A DNA stretch of 64,000 nucleotides from Limisphaera sp. (GTDB lineage Bacteria > Verrucomicrobiota > Verrucomicrobiia > Limisphaerales > Limisphaeraceae): NCBI GenBank assembly GCA_025057755.1, contig JANWVC010000029.1, positions 1 to 64,000 on the forward strand, written 5' to 3'. Position 1 is the first letter of the stretch. Each line of letters starts with the position of its first letter. The position numbers and the translations under genes were made by a program. Below, one piece after another: positions 37,680 through 46,487 of this stretch. The notes beneath the pieces were generated by a model. That model made no database searches, was not told where the DNA came from, and saw nothing but the letters and a program-made list of their open reading frames with translations.

Positions 37680-38300
37680 TTAAAGCCGATTGCCAGAAGA
37701 GCGGGCCGTGGGAACGCCCGGCGCATGATCGCTCTTGGCGGCGCGCGCAGACGCCGGGAAACAAAGTTGGTGGTTCGAGGCCCGATCGTCTGGTTTGGAG
37801 GTCAACCTTCGCCGGCGCGGTTGCACGGCGGCGAGTTTACAGGGGCAGACCGCCTGTTCTTGAGCAGAGGCGCAGAGGGCACACAAACCGTGTAAGGCTA
37901 CGTCGAAAGGACCAGCGCCGAATCCTGCGCGGTTGATTTGATCCTGAAGCGCCTCGGTCAGGACAGGTTCGGCCGACACAGGCTGGATGGCTCCACAACA
38001 ACGGCATATCAAAAACACTTGGGGCTCCTGCCACAGGTTGAGCATGCAGAAGCTCGTTCGGGGAGGCATCCCGACCGAACGAATCACTCGAGCTGCTTGC
38101 AGAAGCATAACGGTTCGATACACGGTACTGCTGTTCCACCGGCCTCGCAGCGTATCTGCCGCCAAGAGATTGGCTAACGCTATGGGGCGGTCTTGTCGGG
38201 CCAAAAACTCCAACACCGCCCGGCGCACCGGGGTCAGACGTATCCGCAGCCGGGCACAAGTCTCCAAGGCCAGGCCAAGACGATCCGCGACCTTGCTCAC
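37680..38300 (-). CDS. Fur-family metalloregulator-like transcription factor
   Basis: 206 aa from GTG 38298-38300, which overlaps the stop of the preceding gene (GTGA), showing translational coupling. The winged-helix domain is clear: RLRIRLTPVRRAVLEFLARQ and STVYRTVMLLQAARVIRSVG match Fur/Zur/PerR. Structural-zinc Cys pairs are present (ICRCCG and GLCALC). Differences from classical Fur: where a His-rich HHDH-like stretch normally precedes the first Cys pair, this protein has WQEPQVFLI, so part of the usual sensing site looks absent. A 55-residue basic tail with extra Cys (VCPCKL, RRRR) follows the normal end. Family placement is solid; the sensed metal is unknown. Zinc is my guess from the structural Cys and the neighbouring surface proteins. 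Confidence 0.85.
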   Translation of the reverse strand: MSKVADRLGLALETCARLRIRLTPVRRAVLEFLARQDRPIALANLLAADTLRGRWNSSTVYRTVMLLQAARVIRSVGMPPRTSFCMLNLWQEPQVFLICRCCGAIQPVSAEPVLTEALQDQINRAGFGAGPFDVALHGLCALCASAQEQAVCPCKLAAVQPRRRRLTSKPDDRASNHQLCFPASARAAKSDHAPGVPTARSSGNRL

Positions 38301-39379
38301 GGCATCAAGAGGCGAATCCGAAGGCGGTAAAATCGGCTCGAGGCCCCGTCGGAAACCGGCCGCGGATCTTGGACAATGACCTCCTCCAACATGTCCGCCT
38401 GCACGGTTTGGACGTTGCCATTCAGCCGCAAGCCCACCGGTTGCTGCACGTCCTCCGACACTTCGACCCACCACTCGAGGTCGGAGGCTTGCAAGGAGCG
38501 CCAGTACCGCAAAGCGCCGTAGGACACACGATCACGCACGACCTTCAAGGCCTGCGGTAACCGGGCTCGCATGGAGACGTGGGGATCCAAGCCGAAACCA
38601 TACTCAAAGATATTGGGGATCCCGTCGCCATCTGGATCAGCCCCCGGGCCGATCAAGTCTGATTCGCAGGCACAGGGCCAATGATTGGTGACCCAACGTT
38701 CGAACGGACGGAGCGGGAGGACGTGAACCGTAAAAGGGGTGACCGGCGTCCGAATGAGCTGGCTCCGATCCGCAAGTCGGCCTTCAGCTTGAAAAAGCAG
38801 CCGATAAGTTCCGCTGGCGGTAAAGCCCCAGTTCAAATGCAAATGGCCGCCAGCGGGCAACAAGACCCGATCGCTTCCGTCGACCCCGTCCCGCGTGTCC
38901 ATCCAAACCAACAACCGGCCGCCAGCCTCCGCCTGCCATAACAAAAACTGGCCTGGGCCTTCCACTCCCTTCAGACGCACCGTCAGTGGTTCGGGAAAGT
39001 GCTCAGTTTCCAAGTCTTCAGCGGCAAGTCCCACATACGGAACCTCAGGGTAGGGATTCTGCGGCAAAATCCAGATCGGGTCGCCCTCGCGACCAAGCGT
39101 TGTCCCAGCCGGCAAGCGGAATTGCATCCACTCCGGACAGACTACAGCGCACTCGTTGCTGGCGAAAATGCCACCCCCGGTGCCTCGGCTCGACGCCACC
39201 AGGCCGAGCGTTTCGTCAATCCGGTTCCATTGCACGAACAACAAATCGACATGCTCCCGCGTGAAATATGCACACACAGCATGCAAGCCGATCGTGCTCC
39301 CCATTAGAATCCCCAGCCAGCGCAAGAATCGTGCGCCAAACCAGCGGCAAGAGGAGGTCCACCACTTAGAGGTCCTCAT
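38297..39379 (-). CDS. Exported choice-of-anchor M domain protein
   Basis: 360 aa from ATG 39377-39379, overlapping the previous gene's stop (ATGA). An N-terminal signal anchor (FLRWLGILMGSTIGLHAVC) is followed by one domain of the choice-of-anchor M/actinobacterial surface-anchored type: EHVDLLFVQWN, GDPIWILPQNPYP, YVGLAAEDL, VEGPGQFLLWQAE, DGVDGSDRVLLPAGGHLHLNWGF, then TYRLLFQAEG. A DPDGDGIPNIFEYGFGLDP element and a short beta-rich C-terminal part complete it. No PEP-CTERM or other sorting tail is visible. The same domain occurs in the gene just upstream, so the two look like a paralogous pair. The role is unknown; in actinobacteria this family sits beside metal ABC transporters. Confidence 0.75.
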   Translation of the reverse strand: MRTSKWWTSSCRWFGARFLRWLGILMGSTIGLHAVCAYFTREHVDLLFVQWNRIDETLGLVASSRGTGGGIFASNECAVVCPEWMQFRLPAGTTLGREGDPIWILPQNPYPEVPYVGLAAEDLETEHFPEPLTVRLKGVEGPGQFLLWQAEAGGRLLVWMDTRDGVDGSDRVLLPAGGHLHLNWGFTASGTYRLLFQAEGRLADRSQLIRTPVTPFTVHVLPLRPFERWVTNHWPCACESDLIGPGADPDGDGIPNIFEYGFGLDPHVSMRARLPQALKVVRDRVSYGALRYWRSLQASDLEWWVEVSEDVQQPVGLRLNGNVQTVQADMLEEVIVQDPRPVSDGASSRFYRLRIRLLMP

Positions 39380-40254
39380 AAAGGCCCCTCCATACAAGTT
39401 GGCCGCGGCCCAATTTGAATCCCAGCGGATTGGATCGGGTGGAGTCGGGTCACGCTTCCCTGCGTCCCCAGACAACGCCCATTGTCCGGGCCCGCTGCCG
39501 CGCGGTTACGCAACCAAAACCACAGCGCCGCGCCAACGCTCAGCAACGCAGCTAAACCCGGCTCAGGCACAGGCGCCACCTCGAATCGGAAGGCCACAGG
39601 CGCGCTTGCAAGGAAGCCACCCCCTGCTGCCAAGGTGCCCGAAGCAACAAAGCTCAATTGATATGATCCCGGCGCAGTAAAAGCCCAATGAGCGTGACGA
39701 TGCTGCCCTGCTGTCAACGGAATCCGATCGTTGCCGTCGACGCCATCGCCCGAGTTCATGAATAGCTGCGGTGTCCCAAAGGGGTCGGTCTCGTATAACG
39801 CAAACTGACCCGGTCCCTGTACGGACTCCAAAGTCAACATGACTTGATCTCCGGTAAAAACGCCCGTGCCGAGCTCTTCCGCCCCCAATCCCAAGAACAG
39901 CAGATTCGGATCGTGATTCTGGGGCAGAATCCAGACGGGACTGCCCGCTGATCCCAAAAAGCTCCAGACTGCACCAGTCGGGACCGTGTTGCTGGCGGCG
40001 ATTACGTCCACACTCAGCACAACCTCCTCGGGCTCAAATTTACCCAAACTGCCGTGATGAATGTGTAACTCCCAGACTCCATTTTGATAATTGACACCCA
40101 AATCCGCGTGGCCATGCCAAAGCCACGTCTGGCCGGACAACGACACTGCCGCGAGCAATCCCGCAGCGCTCGTCAGGAGCACACTTTGCGACCGCCGAGC
40201 ATGCCGGGCGGCCCGGAGCAAGATCCCATGCATAACTGTCTGCGTTTGTGTCAT
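39376..40254 (-). CDS. Choice-of-anchor M domain protein with PEP-CTERM motif
   Basis: 292 aa from ATG 40252-40254 behind AGGTAAGG. A signal peptide (SVLLTSAAGLLAAVSLSGQ) precedes WLWHGHADLGVNYQNGVWEL and HIHHG, a His-rich stretch, and then the surface domain: SPVWILPQNHDPNLLFLGLG, VQGPGQFALYE, DGVDGNDRIPLTAGQHRHAHW, YQLSFVASG. Near residue 230-250 is a PEP-CTERM sorting signal (VPEPGLAALLSVGAALWFWL then RNR), which would mark it for exosortase handling and cell-surface display. Unusually, about 40 residues follow the basic cluster, whereas PEP-CTERM proteins normally end there; the extension runs into the next gene. The His-rich motifs could bind metal. Confidence 0.8.
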   Translation of the reverse strand: MTQTQTVMHGILLRAARHARRSQSVLLTSAAGLLAAVSLSGQTWLWHGHADLGVNYQNGVWELHIHHGSLGKFEPEEVVLSVDVIAASNTVPTGAVWSFLGSAGSPVWILPQNHDPNLLFLGLGAEELGTGVFTGDQVMLTLESVQGPGQFALYETDPFGTPQLFMNSGDGVDGNDRIPLTAGQHRHAHWAFTAPGSYQLSFVASGTLAAGGGFLASAPVAFRFEVAPVPEPGLAALLSVGAALWFWLRNRAAAGPDNGRCLGTQGSVTRLHPIQSAGIQIGPRPTCMEGPL

Positions 40255-40296
40255 AACCTTACCTGCGATGATTTTGTGGGCGCCACCCGACCCAGC

Positions 40297-40977
40297 TTAT
40301 CGCGGAGGCCGGGCTGGGTTATCGCCGGCCTCCAAGCGCGCCCGGAGCTTGGTGGCGGCGATTGCTTCAACGTGAGCATCTGCAAAGAGATAATTTGCGG
40401 AGCCTTCATGACGATCGGGCTGAATATCAGCCAGCACAGCCGGCCAACCCTGATCCCATCGCCGCGAATGGGCATGGTCGTTAAGCACGTGCGCGCCGGC
40501 CCCGTCCGCAATTTCCATGGCAGTCATCGTCTGGGCCGGCTTTGGGATGGTCTGCAACCGACGGCGGGATTCCAGCACACGGCCAAAAGGATCCAGAAGA
40601 TCCACGAATACAAATTCATTCAAAACATAACTGGACGCTTGGTTGGACCGCCGGGCCGGCCCTTTCGGATCCGACGGGCAAATGCGAATCCGGTCCACAC
40701 CCGCCAAGTAATCGGAGAGTTGAAAAATCCAGGACTCCTGGCTGCCCCTCCCGTGCGTGGTCGTGGGCAGCCAACCACCGTGATCATCGGCATACAATTG
40801 CATCGCAATGCCGATCTGCCGCAAATGATTCATGCAAGCTGCCTGCCGACCACGCGCTGCAGCGCGACCCAGCGCGGGGAGCAACAGACCCACCAAAAGG
40901 GCAATGACGGCCAGGACTACGATAAGCTCAACCAATGTAAACCCCGACCGCCGGCCTATAGATCTTCCCTCAAACAT
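40297..40977 (-). CDS. Prepilin-type (DUF1559/type II secretion G-like) protein
   Basis: 226 aa from ATG 40975-40977 (MFEGRSIGRRSGFTLVELIV). The GFTLVELIVVLAVIALLVGL segment is a type IV prepilin cleavage/methylation signal: cleavage after the Gly and methylation of Phe, then a hydrophobic assembly helix. The middle has NHLRQIGIAMQLYADDHGGW, usual in the verrucomicrobial and planctomycete pseudopilin-like families, and near the end HEGSANYLFADAHVEAI, resembling the H-x9-DG motif. These families are numerous and poorly understood. It is 42 bp upstream of the PEP-CTERM gene in the same unit. Confidence 0.82.
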   Translation of the reverse strand: MFEGRSIGRRSGFTLVELIVVLAVIALLVGLLLPALGRAAARGRQAACMNHLRQIGIAMQLYADDHGGWLPTTTHGRGSQESWIFQLSDYLAGVDRIRICPSDPKGPARRSNQASSYVLNEFVFVDLLDPFGRVLESRRRLQTIPKPAQTMTAMEIADGAGAHVLNDHAHSRRWDQGWPAVLADIQPDRHEGSANYLFADAHVEAIAATKLRARLEAGDNPARPPR

Positions 40978-41124
40978 ACAGCACGCTTTGCGTTTGTTCG
41001 CCTCACGGGCAAAGTCGGGACCGTAATGGGCCGGCCGCAAACACCGGCGGATGCAACCGCCGCGTCAGTCAATCAACAACCAGACCTAAACCCACGCGGG
41101 AGGCGGTCTGCCATTCAAGTGGGA

Positions 41125-41451
41125 TCAGGGAAGAATTTCGGGCGGAGCCCGGCAGGGCGGAAGCTGGCAAGCGACCAAGCCTTGAGGCCGCTCGTACACG
41201 GGAAATAACGAAGAGGCCACACCTCCCCCATATTCAACGCTCACATGGGAGAGTGCCAGCTCCACCTGACCGCCGGCCAAAAGTGTGGCAGCACACGTGT
41301 GATCGGGTTGGTCTGCATCAGAGCAAACCTCATGGTGAAGCGCCCCAAACTGCGTCAAGGCCAACACCCAAAGGAACAGCGCCAACATACTGCCTGCGCC
41401 GCAGGTGCGCAGACTTCGCGCTTTCCGAATGGGTGCCTGCATGCAACTCAT
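41125..41451 (-). CDS. Small exported His/Cys protein (DUF2946-like)
   Basis: 108 aa from ATG 41449-41451; an ATG three codons later or a TTG upstream are alternatives. One hydrophobic segment (SMLALFLWVLALTQFGAL) serves as signal peptide or anchor. It is followed by HHEVCSDADQPDHTCAATL, then LAGGQVELA, a His/Cys/Asp cluster suited to metal binding, and a C-terminal RAPPE. I recall short verrucomicrobial proteins with the same HxxxH...HxC and GQV pattern, related to DUF2946, near metal-handling genes, but this is memory, not a search. First gene of the five-gene unit; the palindrome at 41500-41520 lies 48 bp upstream. Confidence 0.6.
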   Translation of the reverse strand: MSCMQAPIRKARSLRTCGAGSMLALFLWVLALTQFGALHHEVCSDADQPDHTCAATLLAGGQVELALSHVSVEYGGGVASSLFPVYERPQGLVACQLPPCRAPPEILP

Positions 41452-41488
41452 CACAGCAACACGAACCGACCACAATTTGGCTCAGTTG

Positions 41489-41518
41489 ACAATAGAGACT
41501 TTTGCAAGCTATTTGCAA
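41489..41518 (-). promoter_or_regulatory. Candidate promoter of the Fur-linked operon
   Basis: On the minus strand TTGCAA (41513-41518) and TATTGT (41489-41494) are 18 bp apart and resemble -35 and -10 boxes, about 40 bp before the first gene. A plus-strand TTGACA (41486-41491) followed 18 bp later by TATTTG overlaps it, so transcription in both directions is conceivable. Confidence 0.4.
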
Positions 41519-41520
41519 AA
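41500..41520. promoter_or_regulatory. 21-bp perfect palindrome, candidate operator
   Basis: TTTTGCAA (41500-41507), five bases, TTGCAAAA (41513-41520): two exact 8-base inverted arms. The AT-rich symmetrical form and length match the operators of Fur-family regulators, and it overlaps the candidate -35 box of the operon that encodes one. Binding is inference. Confidence 0.5.
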
Positions 41521-42435
41521 TCCCCCATGCCAAACCATGGGCCAATGTCGCTTTTATCATCGACCGATCCAACCGGCAACTTGAGTCCGAGCCCACTGAG
41601 AAGCACGGGCGCCAGCCCCCGTGAGCCCTTGTGCAAAGATTCAAGCCTTCCGTAGCGCACCAAAAGTCAAGGGGCCTCTTCTGCCGTGTCTGCCAAACGG
41701 GTGCAAATCAAGAGCGGGAGGTCGTCCTCCCCCTCCACCTCATGGTCTGAGTGCTCGATAATGCAGAACTACAGGCACGGGAGTCGGTCTGGTGGGTGAT
41801 TTTAGGACATGGGCGGCGGGGAGGCATCGTCCTGGCAGCAGCGTCTGAGCGGAGACAACCTCCGCAAACTGTAACCTCTGCGGGGAGATAATGCTTTCGG
41901 GAAGTGGGACAACCACCAAGAGCCATATGCCCCACCCAGCCCTTGCACTCTGGGCCCCACGGTCCAACCTAAGCTTCACGGATTGGGATGTAGGAAATAG
42001 CTAACCAGCGTAAAGGCATGCCTGATTCGTGGCTGATCGTCCTTTGGAGCTGCATCCCGAGCGCACCCCCGTCGGTGCGCGTCCCGGTTTGTTCTGTCGG
42101 TTCATCCTGAAGTGCCGTGGCGGGGGGACTACCGACTATCAGCATCCCGATATCTATTTGGTCCGAGCCCCCCAGACGGGCTTAGGTGCCGGGGATTGAA
42201 TGCACAATGCAAATCGTTTCGTTTGCTTGCCCGAGTCGGGGCTGGCGTCTGCAGCGGGAATCTGGTATAGTGGTTGTCATTCAAAGGCTAATGAAGTTCT
42301 TTTGAAGGTTGAGGGCACAACTTGACCGATCGGTTCCTCTCCTCAATAGATTGTGCTCCGACAACAACCGGACCCCACTCTGTTGTGGCTTTGCGCTTTA
42401 CGGATGGGGTTAGCTCTGATTCGCTGAAGCAGCGC
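41521..42435. other. Gene-free region upstream of smc
   Basis: 915 bp between the palindrome and the smc start. No frame with coding character and no RNA gene I recognise. The smc frame is open back to 42322, but the chosen Met matches the family start. A TATAGT at about 42266 may be the smc -10 box; I see no convincing -35 partner. Confidence 0.45.
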
Positions 42436-45400
42436 ATGTATTTGAAGAGTCTGACGTTGTTGGGGTTCAAGTCGTTCCCCGAGAAGACGACCATAACGTT
42501 CCAACCGGGCGTGACGGCCATTGTGGGGCCGAACGGTTGCGGCAAGTCGAATATAGCCGATGCCATTCGCTGGGTCTTGGGCGAGCAGTCGGCGCGCGCT
42601 TTGCGCGGCAACGAAATGGCTGACGTCATTTTCAACGGCACGGATGTTCGCAAGCCGTTGGGGATGGCTGAGGTTAGCCTGACGCTGAGCGGGGTCGATC
42701 AAGCGGCCTTGCGAACCGCTGGACTCAACTTGGATTTTCATGAGCTGACCATCACGCGCCGGGTCTATCGGGACGGCGGCAGCGAGTATTTTCTGAACCG
42801 AGTGCCCTGCCGATTGCGGGATATTCAGCAGTTGTTTGCCGGCACTGGCATGGGTCGGGTTAGCTACGGCATTATGGCCCAAGGCAACATCACGCAGTTG
42901 CTTTCTAGCAAACCGGAAGACCGGCGCATGGTGTTTGAAGAAGCGGCCGGCATCACACGATTCAAGGCGCAGAAGCGGGAGGCAGTGCGTAAGTTGGAGG
43001 CCACGGAACAAAACCTGGTGCGCATTTCCGACCTCATTCGCGAGGTCAAACGCCAAATCGGATCGCTCCAACGCCAGGCGGGCAAGGCCCGGCGTTACAG
43101 GGCATTGCAAGCGGAGTTGCAACATTTGGAAACCCAATTGGCCCGGCATCAATACGACGTGTGGCAAGCTGAACAGAGGGAGTGTGAACGCGCTTTGGCT
43201 GAGTGTCAGGAGGCGATCGGCCGGGTGGAAGCCGCTGTGGCAGCCCGGGAAACCGAGCTGGTGGCACGCCGGGAAACCCTGAGCCGCCACACGGAAGAAT
43301 TGAATCAACTGCATCAGGCAAAAGCTGGGATTCAAGCGTCTATTGACGCACGGATGCAACAAATCGCGTTCGCCGAGCAGCGGATCCGAGAGCTCATGAG
43401 CCGTGATCAACAAGCCCATGCCGACCTGGCTCAACTGGAGCAACAACAGCAGGCGGCGTCGCTGGAGCAGGCCTCTCTCCGAGAAAGGCTCTCGGAAGTT
43501 GAACAATCGGTCCATGCGCTGGAAACCGCGCATGCCGAGCGGTTGGCATCTCTTCGCGCCTTGGAGGAATCACTTCGCTTGCAGAACGAAACTCTGCGGC
43601 AGGCACAATCCGCCGCGATGACATTGGCTCACGAGCTGGCCCGTTTGCGCAATCAACTCCACCAGGTGGAGGTCCAGCAACAAAGCCGCGCGACCCAACT
43701 GGAAAAGCTGGCGGCTGAACAGATTCAGCTTCGTACCGAGGATGACCGGTTGCAGGCGCGCTTGCAGGAATTTGAAGCAGTTCTCGTGCAGCACAAGCAG
43801 GACACGGACACCCGCCGACGCCAGGTCGTCGAAAAGCAGCAGCGCCTGCAACAGTTGCAGGATGAACTTGCTCAGGCCACGGCTGAATTGGATCGGCTTT
43901 TGCAGGCCCAAGCAGCCGCGCGATCGCGGCTGCGTGTACTGGAACAGCTTGAGGAGAGCCGCGAAGGCTACGATCCGGGCGCTTTGGCCGCACTCCGACA
44001 GTCACGCGACGTCCTCGGTTCACTGGCAGATCATTTGCGGGTGCCAGATCGGTACGTCGTGGCTATTGAGCAAGCCCTCGGCCATTACCTGCAACTGGTA
44101 TTGACCGAGCATCCGGATTCGGCCCAAGCCATCTTGGCCCACCTGGCTGAGAACAAGGCCGGTCGCGCCAGCGTGGCTGCGCTGGCGATCCAACGTGCAG
44201 AGTCCTCTTCCGATTCCGAGCGTTCGGGAATACCGGCCTTTGCAGAGCCACCGGCCATGCAGGAGTTTGGTTCAGGCGACCGACTCGGAGGTGGGGGTCT
44301 GCTGATCCCGGCCCTGGATGTGATTGAAGTTGATCCACGCGTCGCGCCGCTCGTGCGATCGCTGCTTGGTCGGACTTACATTGTTTCCGACCTAAAGGTT
44401 GCCGTGCATCATTTCTGCAATGGCCATACCGGATGCGATTTTGTGACGTTGCAAGGCGAAATGCTGAGTCGTCACGGCGTGTTCACCGGAGGTTATCTGA
44501 ACGGATCGGGACAGGGCCGTGGGCCGGCTTCCATTCTCGGACGGAAAAATCAGATCGCCGAGCTGCGGGCGGAGCTTCAGCGCTTGGAAGAAGCTGTGGC
44601 TCAAGCCGGGCGACGCCGAGGCGCTCTGGCTGGCGAACAAACCGCCTTGTTAGCGGGGCTGCAGGAAGCTCAGTCGGACCTGCGCCAACATGAGGTAACC
44701 CTGGCGTCGCATGAAAGCGAATGGAGGTCCCTGCAGAATGCTCGACAGTTGTTGGCGCGCAAGCTGCAAACCGCTGCTTACGAGGCTGAGGAGTTGCAGC
44801 GGCAGCTGACGGAAGGTCAGCAACGGCGATCGGCGCTCTCCGCTCAAATTGCTCTTCATGAGGAGCAAGAACGCGCCTTAAAAACGCAGGTTGAGGATCA
44901 CCTGGCCCGGCTCGAAGAGTTGCGTCAACAACGCGAGCAGGCCCAGGCAGCCGTCAGTGACGCCCGAGTGGCTCTGGCCGCCAATCAGCAACGTTTGGCG
45001 GCGGTTCAACAACAATTGGCCGCTGCGGAAGGGCGGCGGCTGGATCTGCAGATGCGTGTCGATCGGATCCGGCACGAGCAGGCCGAAAGTGTCCGGCTCA
45101 AGGCTCAAGTGGAGCACGAGCGACAGGTCGCCCAGGCGGAATGCGACCAACTGCAAGCCCGGCTCACGCATCTTAATGAATCATTGGCCGCACGGGAGCA
45201 GGAACGCGCCTTTCTGGAAACTGCCGTCGCGGAAACCGAGCAGCAATTGCGTGAGCAACGACGTCGCTTGGCGGAATTGCAGGAACAACGCAACCGACTC
45301 GAGCTGCAGCGCGCCCAAAGCCAACTGCTAATTGAAAACCTCACTCAGCGCATCCTGGAGAAGTACCAGGTCCACCTGCAAGACATACGGAGTGAATGTA

Positions 45401-46260
45401 TTTCCATTACCTACGCAGAGGAAGGGCCGGCCCGCGTGCAGGTGTTGACCCCCGAAGAGATGGCCCAAGCCGGTCTAGCCACGGACTGGCAGGCGGTCGC
45501 CCGCCAGGTCGAGGACCTGCAAAAACGGCTTAACGAAATGGGTGCGGTCAATCTTGTCGCCATCGAGGAATACGAAGAAGCCGAGCAGCGTCATCATTTC
45601 CTCTCGCAACAGTACGAAGAGCTTGTGGAAGCACGGAAACAACTGTTGGAAGTGCTTCAGCGAATCAACACGGAAACACGCCAAATGTTTTTGGACACCT
45701 TTGAGCGGATCCGACGCAACTTCGCCCAACTTTTCAACGAGGTGTTTGGTGGCGGCCAGGCCGATTTGCGGCTGCTGGACGAGAACGACGTGTTGGAATC
45801 TGGCATTGACATCCTGGCTCGTCCGCCCGGCAAGAAGCTTCAAACCATCAGTCTCTTGTCTGGCGGCGAACAGACCATGACGGCCGTAGCCCTACTGTTT
45901 GCCATTTACCAGGTTAAGCCCAGCCCGTTTTGTGTGCTTGACGAGTTGGATGCCCCGCTCGACGAGGCCAACATTGGCCGGTTCCTCCGGATCCTACAAC
46001 GCTTCCTAAGCCAGTCACAATTCATCATCATCACGCACAACAAACGCACGATCAGCATGGCTGACGCTCTCTACGGGATTACGATGGAGGAGCGAGGCGT
46101 GAGTAAGATCGTCAGCGTTCGATTTCGGCAAGAAGAGCCGTTGTCAGCTACTGCTACGGAGGCTAGTCCAGTTTCGTTGGCCGAGCCCGCGATGTCTCCG
46201 ACCCCGGTGTCTACCACGGACGACCCGGAAACAGCCGCACTGGCCGGAGCTGTGCCCTGA
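42436..46260 (+). CDS. smc: Chromosome segregation ATPase SMC
   Basis: 1,274 aa from ATG 42436 (MYLKSLTLLGFKSFPEKTTI). SMC organises and compacts the chromosome with ScpA and ScpB. The Walker A GPNGCGKSN is at residues 31-39, followed by ADAIRWVLGEQSARALRG. Then a long coiled coil (Glu, Gln, Leu, Arg), a hinge near residues 500-690 (GYDPGALAALR, RVPDRYVVAIEQALGHYLQ, then DFVTLQGEMLSRHGVFTGG), a second coiled coil, and the C-terminal head with signature LLSGGEQTMTAVALLFAIY and Walker B FCVLDELDAPLDEANIGRF. The hinge is richer in Ser and Gly than average, with a 40-residue insert near 44200-44300. Monocistronic; neither scpA nor scpB is nearby. Confidence 0.97.
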   Translation: MYLKSLTLLGFKSFPEKTTITFQPGVTAIVGPNGCGKSNIADAIRWVLGEQSARALRGNEMADVIFNGTDVRKPLGMAEVSLTLSGVDQAALRTAGLNLDFHELTITRRVYRDGGSEYFLNRVPCRLRDIQQLFAGTGMGRVSYGIMAQGNITQLLSSKPEDRRMVFEEAAGITRFKAQKREAVRKLEATEQNLVRISDLIREVKRQIGSLQRQAGKARRYRALQAELQHLETQLARHQYDVWQAEQRECERALAECQEAIGRVEAAVAARETELVARRETLSRHTEELNQLHQAKAGIQASIDARMQQIAFAEQRIRELMSRDQQAHADLAQLEQQQQAASLEQASLRERLSEVEQSVHALETAHAERLASLRALEESLRLQNETLRQAQSAAMTLAHELARLRNQLHQVEVQQQSRATQLEKLAAEQIQLRTEDDRLQARLQEFEAVLVQHKQDTDTRRRQVVEKQQRLQQLQDELAQATAELDRLLQAQAAARSRLRVLEQLEESREGYDPGALAALRQSRDVLGSLADHLRVPDRYVVAIEQALGHYLQLVLTEHPDSAQAILAHLAENKAGRASVAALAIQRAESSSDSERSGIPAFAEPPAMQEFGSGDRLGGGGLLIPALDVIEVDPRVAPLVRSLLGRTYIVSDLKVAVHHFCNGHTGCDFVTLQGEMLSRHGVFTGGYLNGSGQGRGPASILGRKNQIAELRAELQRLEEAVAQAGRRRGALAGEQTALLAGLQEAQSDLRQHEVTLASHESEWRSLQNARQLLARKLQTAAYEAEELQRQLTEGQQRRSALSAQIALHEEQERALKTQVEDHLARLEELRQQREQAQAAVSDARVALAANQQRLAAVQQQLAAAEGRRLDLQMRVDRIRHEQAESVRLKAQVEHERQVAQAECDQLQARLTHLNESLAAREQERAFLETAVAETEQQLREQRRRLAELQEQRNRLELQRAQSQLLIENLTQRILEKYQVHLQDIRSECISITYAEEGPARVQVLTPEEMAQAGLATDWQAVARQVEDLQKRLNEMGAVNLVAIEEYEEAEQRHHFLSQQYEELVEARKQLLEVLQRINTETRQMFLDTFERIRRNFAQLFNEVFGGGQADLRLLDENDVLESGIDILARPPGKKLQTISLLSGGEQTMTAVALLFAIYQVKPSPFCVLDELDAPLDEANIGRFLRILQRFLSQSQFIIITHNKRTISMADALYGITMEERGVSKIVSVRFRQEEPLSATATEASPVSLAEPAMSPTPVSTTDDPETAALAGAVP

Positions 46261-46487
46261 ACTGCGGTCGCTGTCTGGTCTGGAGAGATCCTTGCCTCCT
46301 ACTAGCGCTCAACGGTGAACAGCTTGCGGTCGAAACGCCGATCCAATCTCACCGGCCGCCGAGCGGGTAAGAGGCCCGTTGCGGGGGAACGTGCATCCAC
46401 AGCGCGTTGGGATTGCCTTTGGGCCGCCTCAGCCGCGCCATCGAAGCCACCACTCCGGGGGCAAATCGGGGCACCGGCGCCGTGCTG

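Noticed and set aside
42322..42435. N-terminal extension of SMC by 38 residues
   Set aside because: The extra residues do not resemble SMC, which normally begins directly with the MYLKSLTLLGF-type strand chosen here.
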